A stretch of 64,000 nt of DNA, from the NCBI GenBank assembly GCA_013388735.1, contig JACAES010000035.1:1-64000 (forward strand), in the 5' to 3' direction. The translations under genes and the position numbers were made by a program. The notes beneath the pieces were generated by a model. The model was not told the origin of the DNA. It saw nothing but the letters and a program-made list of their open reading frames with translations, and searched no databases. How positions within the stretch are numbered: the stretch's first letter is position 1; each line of letters begins with the position of its first letter. The DNA is from Chloroflexota bacterium (GTDB lineage: Bacteria; Chloroflexota; Anaerolineae; Aggregatilineales; Phototrophicaceae). Below are positions 7,907-17,239 of this stretch, piece after piece.

Positions 7907-9196
7907 TTATTCGCCGCCCAGGAGCGCCTGAAGATCAAGTTCCAGCAGTTCCAGCGCGACATCGGCGTCTTCTTCACCGGTCAGGATGCTGTGAACCGCC
8001 GTGAAGTACAGGGTGGAGACTTCGTTATACTTCTCAGCCGTGATCGTGGACGGGCGCGCATTGGCGACAGCAACCACGTCGGGGCTGGAGAACGGTATGG
8101 CAGCCTGGATGTCCGGGTCTGCGTACAGATCAAAGACTGCCGGCGGCGACGAGGTATCAATCGAATAGTGCTTCTGGTTCTCGGCGCTGGTCATGTAGAC
8201 GGCAAAGGCGGCAGCCGCTTCGGGGTGTTCGGAATAGCGCGACACACCGATGTGCCAGCCGCCCAGCACCGATGCACCGACACCGGCATCACCGGCAGGC
8301 AGCGGGGCTACGTCGAACTTGTCGCCAATCGCTTCGCTGTCCAGCGAGCTGGTGTAGGCATACGGCCAGTTGCGCATGAAAGCGGCGTTGCCGGCATGCC
8401 ACACGGCGCGGGCATCTTCTTCGGCGTAACCGATCACGCCGTCGGGGCTGATCGTGCCGACCCAACTGGCAGCGCGTTCAAACGCGGCGGCGGCTTCGGG
8501 ATTGCTGACCTGGATTTCGCCGTCGGGGCTGACGAGGTAGCCGCCGCCGTTGGAAATCTGCCATTCGAGCGCGTTGCAGGTCAGACCTTCGTAGGAGTTC
8601 CCCTGCCAGACAAAGCCCCAGAAATCGGGGTTGCCTGCGGCGCGTTCGCCGTCCTGGATGACCTGTGCCATTGCCGCCAGATCATCCCAGGTCGCCGGGG
8701 GCGCGTCATAACCGTATTTTTCCAGCAGGTCGGTGCGATAGTACAGCATCCCAAAGCCGATACGCAGCGGCAGCGCCACCAGAGCGCCGTCCACCGTGTC
8801 GTTGATGACCAGCGCCGGCAGATACGAATCCACCTGTTCCTGCGGCACATAGGGGGTCAGGTCGAGCAGGTGATTTGCCAGCAGACCCGGCCAGATCACG
8901 TCCACACGGATCACGTCAAAATCAGGGCTTTCGGCCTCGAAAGCAGTCAGATAGGAAGCCAACAGCTCCTGACCGACGGCACTGCCTTCCACACGTTCAA
9001 CGGTTATGTTGGGGCAGATTTCCTTGAAACGCTCAATGGTCGCTGCTTCGGCCAGCGGGTGTGTGCCAGCCGGGTCACCGATGTAGGTGATCGTCACTTC
9101 TTCATCAGTGCCGCAGTCGAAGGCATCCTGGGCCATGCCGATGCTCATCGGCAGAACCAGCAGCAAAATCACCAGACTGAAAATTATGCGACGCAT
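7907..9196 (-). CDS. Extracellular sugar-binding protein (family 1 ABC solute-binding protein)
   Basis: 429 residues. A signal peptide of about 22 residues (MRRIIF, hydrophobic core, GMAQ) is followed by VTITYIGDP and the family-1 (MalE-like) layout. Recognisable blocks are DFDVIRVDVIWPGLLA, ALPLRIGFGMLYYRTDLLEKYG, PPATWDDL, and FMRNWPYAYTSSL near the C-terminal lobe. There is no lipobox Cys. GAGGAG lies 8 bases before the ATG. It delivers a saccharide to the two permeases encoded downstream. The linked sulfatase suggests the ligand is, or carries, a sulfated sugar; that is inference from context. Confidence 0.9.
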   Translation of the reverse strand: MRRIIFSLVILLLVLPMSIGMAQDAFDCGTDEEVTITYIGDPAGTHPLAEAATIERFKEICPNITVERVEGSAVGQELLASYLTAFEAESPDFDVIRVDVIWPGLLANHLLDLTPYVPQEQVDSYLPALVINDTVDGALVALPLRIGFGMLYYRTDLLEKYGYDAPPATWDDLAAMAQVIQDGERAAGNPDFWGFVWQGNSYEGLTCNALEWQISNGGGYLVSPDGEIQVSNPEAAAAFERAASWVGTISPDGVIGYAEEDARAVWHAGNAAFMRNWPYAYTSSLDSEAIGDKFDVAPLPAGDAGVGASVLGGWHIGVSRYSEHPEAAAAFAVYMTSAENQKHYSIDTSSPPAVFDLYADPDIQAAIPFSSPDVVAVANARPSTITAEKYNEVSTLYFTAVHSILTGEEDADVALELLELDLQALLGGE

Positions 9197-9270
9197 CCTG
9201 TTTTCTCCTCACAAAAAATTACGATATACAAAACCAGGTGCCAATTTGCCTTGCATTTTACTCGTCGTGG

Positions 9271-9284
9271 TGATGACCTCCTTT
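9271..9284 (-). other. Orphan strong Shine-Dalgarno sequence in the leader of the binding-protein gene
   Basis: On the minus strand AAAGGAGGTCATCA occurs 75 bases before the binding-protein ATG, but no start codon follows at normal spacing. The first ATG, about 18 bases later, opens a 15-codon frame ending at a TGA that touches the GAGGAG of the binding-protein gene. It may be a leader peptide, a ribosome standby site or a chance sequence. Confidence 0.3.
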
Positions 9285-9340
9285 CCACTTTATGTCCGCC
9301 GGCCACCCACACCCCGTTTATCGGCCTGCGGCGCGTTTCG

Positions 9341-10861
9341 TCAGCCGGCCTGGCCCTCCACCCAGATTGGCGAACTCCATGCCCACTGGTTATTGCGCTG
9401 ACGGACGCGCACGTAGTACCAATCGCGTCCAGACGAGGCGCAGGGGTGCAGGAAGGCGAACCGACGGGTGTATTCCCGCTTTGGGACGGCACGGTGAAAA
9501 CACAGCGCCGGCGAGACGAAGCCGCCTAGATAAAACGTGCGCGACCCTGTCAGCAGGTCGCCGAGAAATAGCTCATGAAGCCGGCCATTGACGACCGTGC
9601 GCAGGCGCGTTTGCGGGCCGCCTTCGATTTCCAGCGACAGACCTTCGGTTGTGGCCGTGTGTAAGGAAGCGTTCGGACGGGTTCTGGTGTAGAACCGGAT
9701 GTGATTCTGCTCGAACTGCTGCCATCCACTGTAGGCAAATTCCTGATTGTTGGGCGCGTCGGTTGGGCCGTAGCCGCGAAAACGCGGCTCGGTGGCATTC
9801 AGGCGGCCTGCTTCGATCTGTATGTCCACATCCCAGGCTACCTGATCTACCTTTTCGCCCCAGCCGAGTTCGAGATACACCTTGTAGATGGTTGCTTCGT
9901 CTCCGGCGGGCAGGACGTTCTCGCGGTAGATGAGCCGGTTGTTGTGCAGCACATCAATGTAATCTACAGCGTCACCGCCCTCGACGGCGACTTCAATCCA
10001 GCGTTCCGGGGCAGGCGCACTGATGCTGCCCAGCGGGTGTTCGTTCAGTGCGAAACGCAGATCAATGCGGTCGCCCGTCAGGGCGTAGGTGCGGCGGGCG
10101 CGGATAGCTTCCCAGATGTCGTGGCGCGAAAGCGACTCCGCCCAGACGCCCAGACGCCCATATCCGTAGCTGCCGGGAAAAGCATTGTGATGATCGCTGG
10201 AGCCGATGATGCCGAAGATGTGTCCCTGCGACCATCCATACTGGGCGGTGTTGTGTTCATGGCGCGGGCCCATGGAGTGAAGATAAGGGTAGGGGCCTTC
10301 GCTCGATTCGGCCAGCCCATGAAAGGAGAAGATTTCGGCCACCGGTGACAGTTCGTCAGAGAACGCGCTCCAGTTGATGCCGCGTGACCCCTGCCTGTAG
10401 CCGATGTGGTGCGGAATCAGCAGCGCCGGGGTTTTTAGCTGTCTGACCGCCTGTTTGAGAGCGGGCAAATCGGGCGCGTCAATGATCGGGCTGTCCAGCG
10501 TGTCTTTGTAGTAAACACAATAATCGCCGTAGATGATCGAGTGCCATTCGTAGCTGGGAAACGTGACGAAACAGCCGTCCTCGTTCTGGCGCTCGATTTC
10601 TTCCAGGTAAGAATCCCAGTTCGCCAGCGCCCGCGAAAAGCCTTCTTTATGATAATCTACCAGGTATTCCAGGCCGGGTTCGTTGACCGGCAGATCAGGC
10701 CAGGCGGCATGAATGGTGATGCTGGCGAAGTCGAGCTGAAGGCGGGCATTCTGGATGGCCTCTGCCAGCGTACCCCGCCCATAGCTGAGGCCGCAGTGGT
10801 TATGAATATCCCCAAAGTAGAGCTGCAGGTTGTTATAGGCGTGCTGCGGACGGGAGACCAT
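9341..10861 (-). CDS. DUF3604 family protein (PHP-like, probable metal-dependent hydrolase)
   Basis: 506 residues. It begins with LYFGDIHNHCGLSYG, the D-x-H-x-H metal site that opens DUF3604/PHP-type barrels. Later likely metal ligands lie in PSYEWHS, LLIPHHIG, ESSEG and GSSDHHNAFPG. The C-terminal third (from about residue 260) is a beta-rich region typical of DUF3604 proteins. The biochemical role of the family is not established; PHP domains are usually phosphoesterases or other metallohydrolases. No signal peptide is seen. It is the first gene of the catabolic operon, behind a consensus promoter, and the next gene (binding protein) is 144 bases away. Its own ribosome binding site is weak, and the leader is about 50 bases. 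Confidence 0.8.
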   Translation of the reverse strand: MVSRPQHAYNNLQLYFGDIHNHCGLSYGRGTLAEAIQNARLQLDFASITIHAAWPDLPVNEPGLEYLVDYHKEGFSRALANWDSYLEEIERQNEDGCFVTFPSYEWHSIIYGDYCVYYKDTLDSPIIDAPDLPALKQAVRQLKTPALLIPHHIGYRQGSRGINWSAFSDELSPVAEIFSFHGLAESSEGPYPYLHSMGPRHEHNTAQYGWSQGHIFGIIGSSDHHNAFPGSYGYGRLGVWAESLSRHDIWEAIRARRTYALTGDRIDLRFALNEHPLGSISAPAPERWIEVAVEGGDAVDYIDVLHNNRLIYRENVLPAGDEATIYKVYLELGWGEKVDQVAWDVDIQIEAGRLNATEPRFRGYGPTDAPNNQEFAYSGWQQFEQNHIRFYTRTRPNASLHTATTEGLSLEIEGGPQTRLRTVVNGRLHELFLGDLLTGSRTFYLGGFVSPALCFHRAVPKREYTRRFAFLHPCASSGRDWYYVRVRQRNNQWAWSSPIWVEGQAG

Positions 10862-10920
10862 TGTTTATAGCCGTATTTGTATTAAGATTCGTAAGCCGAT
10901 GGTTTTGAAGCCATACTTTT

Positions 10921-10948
10921 ATTATACCTTTTGCAAAATATTTGTCAA
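10921..10948 (-). promoter_or_regulatory. Consensus sigma70 promoter with embedded palindrome, driving the sulfatase/ABC operon
   Basis: On the minus strand TTGACA (10943-10948) and TATAAT (10921-10926) are separated by 16 bases, a perfect match to both hexamers. The spacer contains the palindrome TTTTGCAAAA (10929-10938), and the -35 box overlaps the near-palindrome TTTGTCAAA. A repressor bound here would block polymerase. The divergent ROK gene starts 19 bases beyond the -35 box, so ROK autoregulation with operon control is the simplest reading. Confidence 0.75.
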
Positions 10949-10966
10949 AATATCGCCGGGAAGACC

Positions 10967-12151
10967 ATGACCCTACACCGCTCTATCGTCAGACTGCTCA
11001 TTAACGAGCCGATGCCGCTGGCCTATCTGCAAGCGGCGACTTCGGTCAGCCTGCCCACGCTGCGTAAAGCGGTGCAGGAGTTGCTGGACTCTGGGTGGAT
11101 TCGTGTCGTCGGACAGTCAGAGGCGAACGGGGGCCGCCCTGCCATGTTGTTTGGGCTGGATGATCGCTTTTATCTGGTGATCGGCGTTCACTTCCAGCTT
11201 CCGGGGATACGTCTGATTACGTCCGATCTGGCCGGGCAGGTGCTGGACGAATCGGAGATGTTCGGCCAGGTTGTGCCGTCACCGGGGGATGTCGTGAACG
11301 CCATCGCAGCGTATGTGACGCGAATCCAGGCGACCTACCGGGATCGCCCGCTGCTGGGCATTGGCATCGCTACCCCCGGCTTTACCGACCCGGATACCGG
11401 CGACATCCTGACCATTGGCCGTGTGCCGGGCTGGCAGAATTTCCCCGTCTGCCGCCGTTTGCAGGCGTCCACCCGTCTGCCCGTATATGCCGCCAACGAC
11501 GTGGACTGCATGGCCTTTGCCGAGTTCCAGCACACGAACGAGTCGCACGAGCAAAATCTGGCCTATGTCGGGTTTGATGAAGGCGTCAAGGTCAGCCTCT
11601 TTTTTGGCGGAAAACTCTACAAAGGCTCATTAGGCAATCCTGGCCTGATTGCCAGTTCGCTGCTTCATGTGGATGGGGTTGATGACCGGCACGAGGTGCA
11701 TGAACTGCTGACCATCGTCGGCCTGAACCAGATGTTTGAGCGGCGCATGGAAGGGCTGAACGAAACAGAACGGCAGGCTTATCTGCCGGTGCTGGCCGCC
11801 AGCCCGCGCCAGCGTGTCCCGCTGATATTGATGGGGGCGGTGGAGCGGCTGCCGGTTTGCCGGGAAATGGCGCAGAAGTTGATTCAGGCGCTTTCGGCTG
11901 CCGTCGCCAACGTGATCTACTTCGTGCAGCCGGATATTATCGTCATGGGTGGGGTGCTGAGCCTGATGCCGGGTGAATTATTCACCGACCTGAGGATGGC
12001 GATTGCCGCGCAGCTTCCCACACTGATGGATAATCATGTCATCATCCAGCAGGCGCGGCTGTCATCGCCGAACAGCGCCGCCCTGGGCGCGACACAGCAC
12101 TTTTTGCAGAGCTATCTCACCGATGCGTTTGTCGTCGTGCCGCAGCTTTAG
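10967..12151 (+). CDS. ROK-family transcriptional regulator
   Basis: About 394 residues from the ATG at 10967 (GGGAAG just upstream); an in-frame TTG at 10931 would place the start inside the promoter palindrome and is unlikely. The N-terminal 75 residues form a winged helix-turn-helix (SLPTLRKAVQELLDSGWIR, then GGRPA, the usual ROK wing). The remainder is the ROK sugar-kinase fold, with GIGIATPGF and a VYAANDVDCMAFAE block. The Cys-rich zinc motif and the usual GExGH segment are not evident (GSLGNPGLIAS instead), so it is probably a sensor, not a kinase. It is divergent from the sulfatase/ABC operon and most likely represses it until a sugar ligand binds. Confidence 0.88.
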   Translation: MTLHRSIVRLLINEPMPLAYLQAATSVSLPTLRKAVQELLDSGWIRVVGQSEANGGRPAMLFGLDDRFYLVIGVHFQLPGIRLITSDLAGQVLDESEMFGQVVPSPGDVVNAIAAYVTRIQATYRDRPLLGIGIATPGFTDPDTGDILTIGRVPGWQNFPVCRRLQASTRLPVYAANDVDCMAFAEFQHTNESHEQNLAYVGFDEGVKVSLFFGGKLYKGSLGNPGLIASSLLHVDGVDDRHEVHELLTIVGLNQMFERRMEGLNETERQAYLPVLAASPRQRVPLILMGAVERLPVCREMAQKLIQALSAAVANVIYFVQPDIIVMGGVLSLMPGELFTDLRMAIAAQLPTLMDNHVIIQQARLSSPNSAALGATQHFLQSYLTDAFVVVPQL

Positions 12152-12460
12152 CCTGTGACGGCGGAGCGCCGCGCCGCTTGTAAGCCGCGCTTGTTCCGCG
12201 CGCCACCGTTTATATTACCGTTTCCGCTGTAGCCTTGAAGAATTGTCGAAAACACGCAGCTCAACAAAACCTATTCATGTTAAAATAGTGTAAGAATGTG
12301 ACAGATAGACCAGAAAGACTGCGCCGCTTCAGGCAGTGGGCTTAAGCCCACTGTTCGGCCAGAAACTCGGCCTCATCTCTTTATGTTCTCCATAAGTCTC
12401 GAACGCAAAATGGAGAACCGGCCATCAGAATCTGTTTTGCGCAGGATAAAGGTTGCGAAC
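12152..12460. other. Intergenic region between the ROK gene and the sensor kinase
   Basis: About 309 bases without a supported gene. The left part is GC-rich with short imperfect repeats of CCGCGC. The middle (12240-12300) is AT-richer and contains TAAAAT (12281-12286) as a possible -10 without a convincing -35. A 20-base perfect palindrome lies at 12334-12353. The frame to the right could start at 12383, but no ribosome binding site is seen there. Confidence 0.5.
12334..12353. repeat. 20-base perfect palindrome
   Basis: CAGTGGGCTTAAGCCCACTG is fully self-complementary, with no loop offset. It could be a dimer-binding operator for the sensor kinase operon or a dispersed REP-like palindrome. 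Only one copy was noticed in the window. Confidence 0.6.
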
Positions 12461-15400
12461 ATGGCAGAAGTAGAAGTAAGCGAAACCTACTATCGGGACA
12501 TCGTTGAAAACCAGACCGAGCTGATCTGCCGTTATGATGCCGATTTCCGGCTGAAGTTCGCCAACCGCGCCTACTGCGAATGGCTGGGGCAGCCGCTCGA
12601 CGATCTGCTTCAGATCAATATTCTGGAACGAATTCCTTCGGAAGATCGCCAGCAGGCCGTCGCGCACGTCCGAGCGCTGACGCCCGATCATCCCGTCGCC
12701 GTCTCGGCACACCAGTCTATTATGCCGGACGGCAGTTATCGCTGGATTGAGTGGACAGACCGCGCCCTGTTTGGCACAGATGGCCGCCTGATTGAATACC
12801 AGGGCGTTGGGCGCGACATCACCGAGCGCAAACAGGCCGGCGAGGCGCTCCACGCCAGCGAAATACAGCTTAGGGCGCTGGTGGACTCGCAAACCAACTA
12901 TGTTTTGCGAACCAATCTTGAAGGCAGGTACACCTACTGCAATCGCAAATTTGAGGAAGAATTCGGGTGGATTTACGAGCCGCAGGGCATTTTGGGGAGC
13001 AATGCCCTGGATTCGATCTGTGACCATCATCACCAGCTAACCCGCGAAACCGTGGAAAAGTGCCTGGCCGAACCCGGAAAAGTCATCAAGATCGAAATTG
13101 ATAAACCGGGACGCGACGGCAGGATTCGAACCACATTGTGGGAGTTCGTCTGCCTGACCGATGCGAACGGCCTGCCCATCGAAATGCAGTGCGCAGGTAT
13201 TGAGATTACCGATCTCAAGCAGGCGGAAGCCGCCCTGCACGCCGGCGAAAAACGCTACCGCCAGATGTTTGAACTGCATGGATTACCCAAACTGATTATT
13301 GATCCCGAAACCGGCGGCATCTTTGATGCCAATCCGGCGGCGGAGCAGTTCTACGGTTATGACCTGGCGACGCTCAGGACGCTCCGTATCTTCGATCTCA
13401 GTCTGGTGCCTCAGGGCGAGATCAGAGCGAAGCTGGGGCAGGTAGTTGACGACCAACTGCGATCAATCGAGGTTGTTCATCGTCTTGCCGACGGCAGACC
13501 GCGCCAGGTGGAAGTATTTGTCGTCCCCCTGGAAATCGAAGGTCGGCTGCTGCTGTATGCCACGATAACCGATATTACGGAGCAGAGGCAGGCGAAAGCC
13601 GCGCTTGAAGAAGCGAACCGACTGCTTGAAGTGCGGGTCGTTGAACGAACGAGCCAACTGGAAACCGCCACCAAACGCATCGAGGCGATTTTCAATCACA
13701 GCGGCGACGGCATTCTGCTGCTGCATATTAAGGACGGCATTCAACAGGCCAATCACGCCTTTGATGCGCTGTTTGACGTACCGGCGGACAGCTATTTCGG
13801 CAAACGCCTGCCAGAATTGTTCTACCCGGAAGACGCAGCGCGCATTGAAACCATCATTCAGGACGCAGCGGCAGCACACCGGCAGTTCCACGTCGAAGCG
13901 CGAGCTAAACGCGCCGATGGCACAGGCGTGGATGTGGAGATCAGCATCGCGCCGGTAAACCGCTCCGATCAGGTCGTCGCCAACCTGGTCTGCATCATCC
14001 GCGACATCACCGACCGCAAACAGGCCGAACAGGCGCTTGAGAAGTACGCGGCAGAAGTGCATGATCTGTACAACAACGCCCCCGCCGGTTATCACTCTCT
14101 GGATCAGGACGGCCTGATCGTGCAGATCAATGATACCGAACTGCGCTGGCTGGGCTACACGCGGGAAGAAGCAGTCGCTAAGCTCACGTTCCTGGATATT
14201 ATCACTCCGGCCGGTCGCCCCACTTTTGAGGCAAATTTCCCCGTCCTCAAAAAGCAGGGCTGGGTCAAAGACCTCGAATTTGAGATGAGACGTAAGGACG
14301 GCAGCACTTTTTCGGCCTTGATGAGCGCGACGGCCATCTACGATGAAACCGGGCAGTATTCGCACAGCCGTTCAACCCTGTTCGATATCACGGAGCGTAA
14401 GCGCGCGCAGCGAGCGACCGCCGAAGAAAGCAACCTGCTGCGGACGCTGATAAACAGCGTGCCGGATTTCATCTACGTCAAGGATCGGCAGCACCGGATA
14501 GTGCTGGCGAACACGGCCCTGGCGCGTTTTGTCGGGTACGACGAAGCGCCGGAAATCTACGGCAAAACCAATTTTGACCTCTACCCCGCCGAAATGGCCG
14601 CCGGCTTCCAGGCCGATGAGGACAGGATCTTTGAAACCGGCCAGCCGCTTTACAACAGCGAAGAACTCAGGGTTGGGCGAGATGGTCGTGAAATCTGGGC
14701 GCTGACGACGAAAGTGCCGCTGCGGGACCTGGACGGTGAAATCATCGGGCTGGTGGGTATCACGCGCGACATCAGCGCCATCAAAGCCCACGAGATTGCC
14801 CTGCGCGAAAGCAAGGAACGTTATCACTCAACGATCACTGCGATGGCCGAGGGTATCGTCTTGCAGGGGCGGGAGGGGGATATTCAGCTTTGTAACGCCG
14901 CCGCCGAACGCATACTTGGCCTGACGGCTGACGAGATGATGGGGCGCACCTCGCTTGACCCGCGCTGGCGCGCCATTCATGAAGACGGTTCGCCTTTCCC
15001 CGGCGAAACGCATCCAATTATGGTCACACTGCGCACCGGCCAGCCGCAGTCCAACGTCGTGATGGGCGTACACAAACCCGACGGCGCGCTGATCTGGATT
15101 CTCATCAACAGCCAGCCGCTGGTTGAACCCGGCCAGCTGCAGCCCTACGCGGCGGTGGCGACTTTTGCCGACATCACCGCCCGCAAGGCCGCCGAAAGCG
15201 CGCTGGAGGAGAAGCGCCGCGAAGAGCGCGAGATGCAGTCGTACCTGAAGGCGCTGCACCACATCACGCTGCGCCTGACCCGCGCGGAAACGCTGGACGA
15301 TTTTTATCGCAGCACGGTCGAACTGGGGCTGGCGTACTTTGGTTTTGAGCGCCTGGGGCTGGCGCTGTACGATGCACAAACCGGCGCTGCCGGCGGTACT

Positions 15401-17239
15401 TATGGCACCAATTTGGCGGGGGCTGTCGTAAATGAGTATCACCTGAAGTTGGATGCAGCCGGCCAGCCGGCGATTTTCAGGCGAACCACGGAACATGGCA
15501 CGCTGTTTGTCCTTGATGAGGCGGTGGAGCTTTATGACGGTTATAAGCCGATAGGTATGGGCAGCCAGGCGGTCGCTGCGCTGTGGAATTCCGAACTGCT
15601 GGGCTGGCTGGCGGTGGATAACGGAATTCATCACCGGCCGATCAGCCGGGCGCAGCTGGATATTCTGGCCCTGTATGCGCTCACTGTTGGCTCGCTGCTG
15701 GCGCGCAAACACGCCGAATCCGCCCTGCGGGAGAGCGAGGAACGCTACCGCCTGCTGGCGGAAAACATCAGGGATGTGATCGTCAAAACTTCCCCACAGG
15801 GCATTCGCACCTTTATCACGCCGTCATGTTATGAACTGGTCGGGTACAGGCCGGAGGAACTGGTCGGGCGTCTGGGTCTTGATTTCGTGCATCCTGATGA
15901 TCGCCTGATGACCCGTGAAATCGTGGAACAGGCGGTCGGTTCAGGCGCGGCCTATTTCATACTGATGCACCGGATGCAGCATAAAGCCGGGCATTATGTG
16001 TGGGTGGAGACGACGAATACGATTGTTCGGGATGCCGTCACCGGCGAAGTGGTGGAGTTTATCGGCATCGCCCACGACATCACCGAACGCAAACAGTCGG
16101 AAGATGTGCTGCGGGAGAGCGAGGAAAAATTCCGCACGTTCATCGAGGCCGCCCCTATCGCAACCTTCATCACCGACCAGACCGGCACGATTATGCTGGT
16201 TAATCGAGAGATGGAGAAGCTGTTCGGTTACAGCCGGGATGAACTGATCGGCCGGCCTGTGCAGGTGCTTGTGCCGGATGAGGCGAGACAGCAGTATGAG
16301 CGGCACGTCGAGGATTATATGATCGCTGGGCATAAGCGCCGGTCGGAGGCGATGGAACTGGCCGCTCGCCGCAAGGATGGCAGCGTGTTCCCGGCGGACC
16401 TCCAGCTGAGTTACATCAACCTGAAGCCCGACCCGATGGTGATGAGTTTCGTGATTGACATCACCCAGCGAAAACAGGTGGAACAGACGTTGAAGGATGC
16501 GCTGGCGCAGGAAAGGGAATTGGGCGAACTCAAGACGCGCTTCGTTTCGATGGCTTCACATGAATTCCGCACGCCGCTGGCATCCATCCTGGCCGTCAGC
16601 GAAACGCTGGCTTACTATCGTCAAAAGATGGACGAAGCGCAGATTGACGAGCGGTTGGGGCGAATCCGCCAGCAGGTGATGTACATGAAGGACATCATGG
16701 AGGACGTGCTGCAACTAGCGCGGATTCAGGCGGGACGGGTAGAGTTCAAACCGTCATGGGCAAATCTGGACAAGTTGTGCCAGGAGATTATCGAGGAGTT
16801 CGACAGCCAGGAGGCGTATCGCGGGCGCATCATGTACACGTGCGCCAGCCCGCCGGTGACGGGGTTTTTCGACGAGCGGCTGGTGCGGCAGATCGTCAGC
16901 AACCTGGTGTCTAATGCGCTGAAGTATTCTGCCAGGCCCGCCTATGTCTACGTTCGCCTGGCGCAGGATGAAACACAAGTCGTATTAACTGTGAAAGATG
17001 AGGGAATCGGCATCCCGCCTGATGACATCAGGCATTTGTACGAGCCGTTCCACCGGGCCGCGAATGTGGGGACGATCTCCGGCACGGGTCTGGGGTTGAG
17101 CATCACCAAACAGGCGGTCGAACTGCACGGCGGGACGATCGCGCTGGATACCCGGATCGGAGTGGGCAGCACGTTTACGGTAACATTTCCCAGAGTATCA
17201 ACAGAGGACGAACCGCATGGTCAAGATAGTGGTGATTGA
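12461..17239 (+). CDS. Multi-PAS/GAF sensor histidine kinase
   Basis: About 1590 residues. I count nine PAS units in tandem, many ending in a PAC-type 'DITERK' block: seven in the N-terminal 900 residues, then one GAF domain (about 920-1085, around ALHHITLRLTRAETLDD), then two more PAS units. The C-terminus has a HisKA dimerisation domain (ASHEFRTPL, phospho-acceptor His) and a HATPase with LVSNALKYSA (N box), DEGIGIP (G1) and GTGLGLSI (G2). No membrane segment is obvious, so it is probably a cytosolic sensor of redox state, oxygen or small ligands. The ATG at 12461 has AAGG upstream; ATG 12383 would add 26 residues without a good site. Its 3' end overlaps the next gene by 23 bases. Confidence 0.93.
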   Translation: MAEVEVSETYYRDIVENQTELICRYDADFRLKFANRAYCEWLGQPLDDLLQINILERIPSEDRQQAVAHVRALTPDHPVAVSAHQSIMPDGSYRWIEWTDRALFGTDGRLIEYQGVGRDITERKQAGEALHASEIQLRALVDSQTNYVLRTNLEGRYTYCNRKFEEEFGWIYEPQGILGSNALDSICDHHHQLTRETVEKCLAEPGKVIKIEIDKPGRDGRIRTTLWEFVCLTDANGLPIEMQCAGIEITDLKQAEAALHAGEKRYRQMFELHGLPKLIIDPETGGIFDANPAAEQFYGYDLATLRTLRIFDLSLVPQGEIRAKLGQVVDDQLRSIEVVHRLADGRPRQVEVFVVPLEIEGRLLLYATITDITEQRQAKAALEEANRLLEVRVVERTSQLETATKRIEAIFNHSGDGILLLHIKDGIQQANHAFDALFDVPADSYFGKRLPELFYPEDAARIETIIQDAAAAHRQFHVEARAKRADGTGVDVEISIAPVNRSDQVVANLVCIIRDITDRKQAEQALEKYAAEVHDLYNNAPAGYHSLDQDGLIVQINDTELRWLGYTREEAVAKLTFLDIITPAGRPTFEANFPVLKKQGWVKDLEFEMRRKDGSTFSALMSATAIYDETGQYSHSRSTLFDITERKRAQRATAEESNLLRTLINSVPDFIYVKDRQHRIVLANTALARFVGYDEAPEIYGKTNFDLYPAEMAAGFQADEDRIFETGQPLYNSEELRVGRDGREIWALTTKVPLRDLDGEIIGLVGITRDISAIKAHEIALRESKERYHSTITAMAEGIVLQGREGDIQLCNAAAERILGLTADEMMGRTSLDPRWRAIHEDGSPFPGETHPIMVTLRTGQPQSNVVMGVHKPDGALIWILINSQPLVEPGQLQPYAAVATFADITARKAAESALEEKRREEREMQSYLKALHHITLRLTRAETLDDFYRSTVELGLAYFGFERLGLALYDAQTGAAGGTYGTNLAGAVVNEYHLKLDAAGQPAIFRRTTEHGTLFVLDEAVELYDGYKPIGMGSQAVAALWNSELLGWLAVDNGIHHRPISRAQLDILALYALTVGSLLARKHAESALRESEERYRLLAENIRDVIVKTSPQGIRTFITPSCYELVGYRPEELVGRLGLDFVHPDDRLMTREIVEQAVGSGAAYFILMHRMQHKAGHYVWVETTNTIVRDAVTGEVVEFIGIAHDITERKQSEDVLRESEEKFRTFIEAAPIATFITDQTGTIMLVNREMEKLFGYSRDELIGRPVQVLVPDEARQQYERHVEDYMIAGHKRRSEAMELAARRKDGSVFPADLQLSYINLKPDPMVMSFVIDITQRKQVEQTLKDALAQERELGELKTRFVSMASHEFRTPLASILAVSETLAYYRQKMDEAQIDERLGRIRQQVMYMKDIMEDVLQLARIQAGRVEFKPSWANLDKLCQEIIEEFDSQEAYRGRIMYTCASPPVTGFFDERLVRQIVSNLVSNALKYSARPAYVYVRLAQDETQVVLTVKDEGIGIPPDDIRHLYEPFHRAANVGTISGTGLGLSITKQAVELHGGTIALDTRIGVGSTFTVTFPRVSTEDEPHGQDSGD

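Noticed and set aside
7805-9529. 574-codon plus-strand open frame
   Set aside because: It is antisense to the sugar-binding protein, which has a signal peptide, ribosome site and family motifs. The antisense translation has no recognisable domain; such frames are common in GC-rich DNA.
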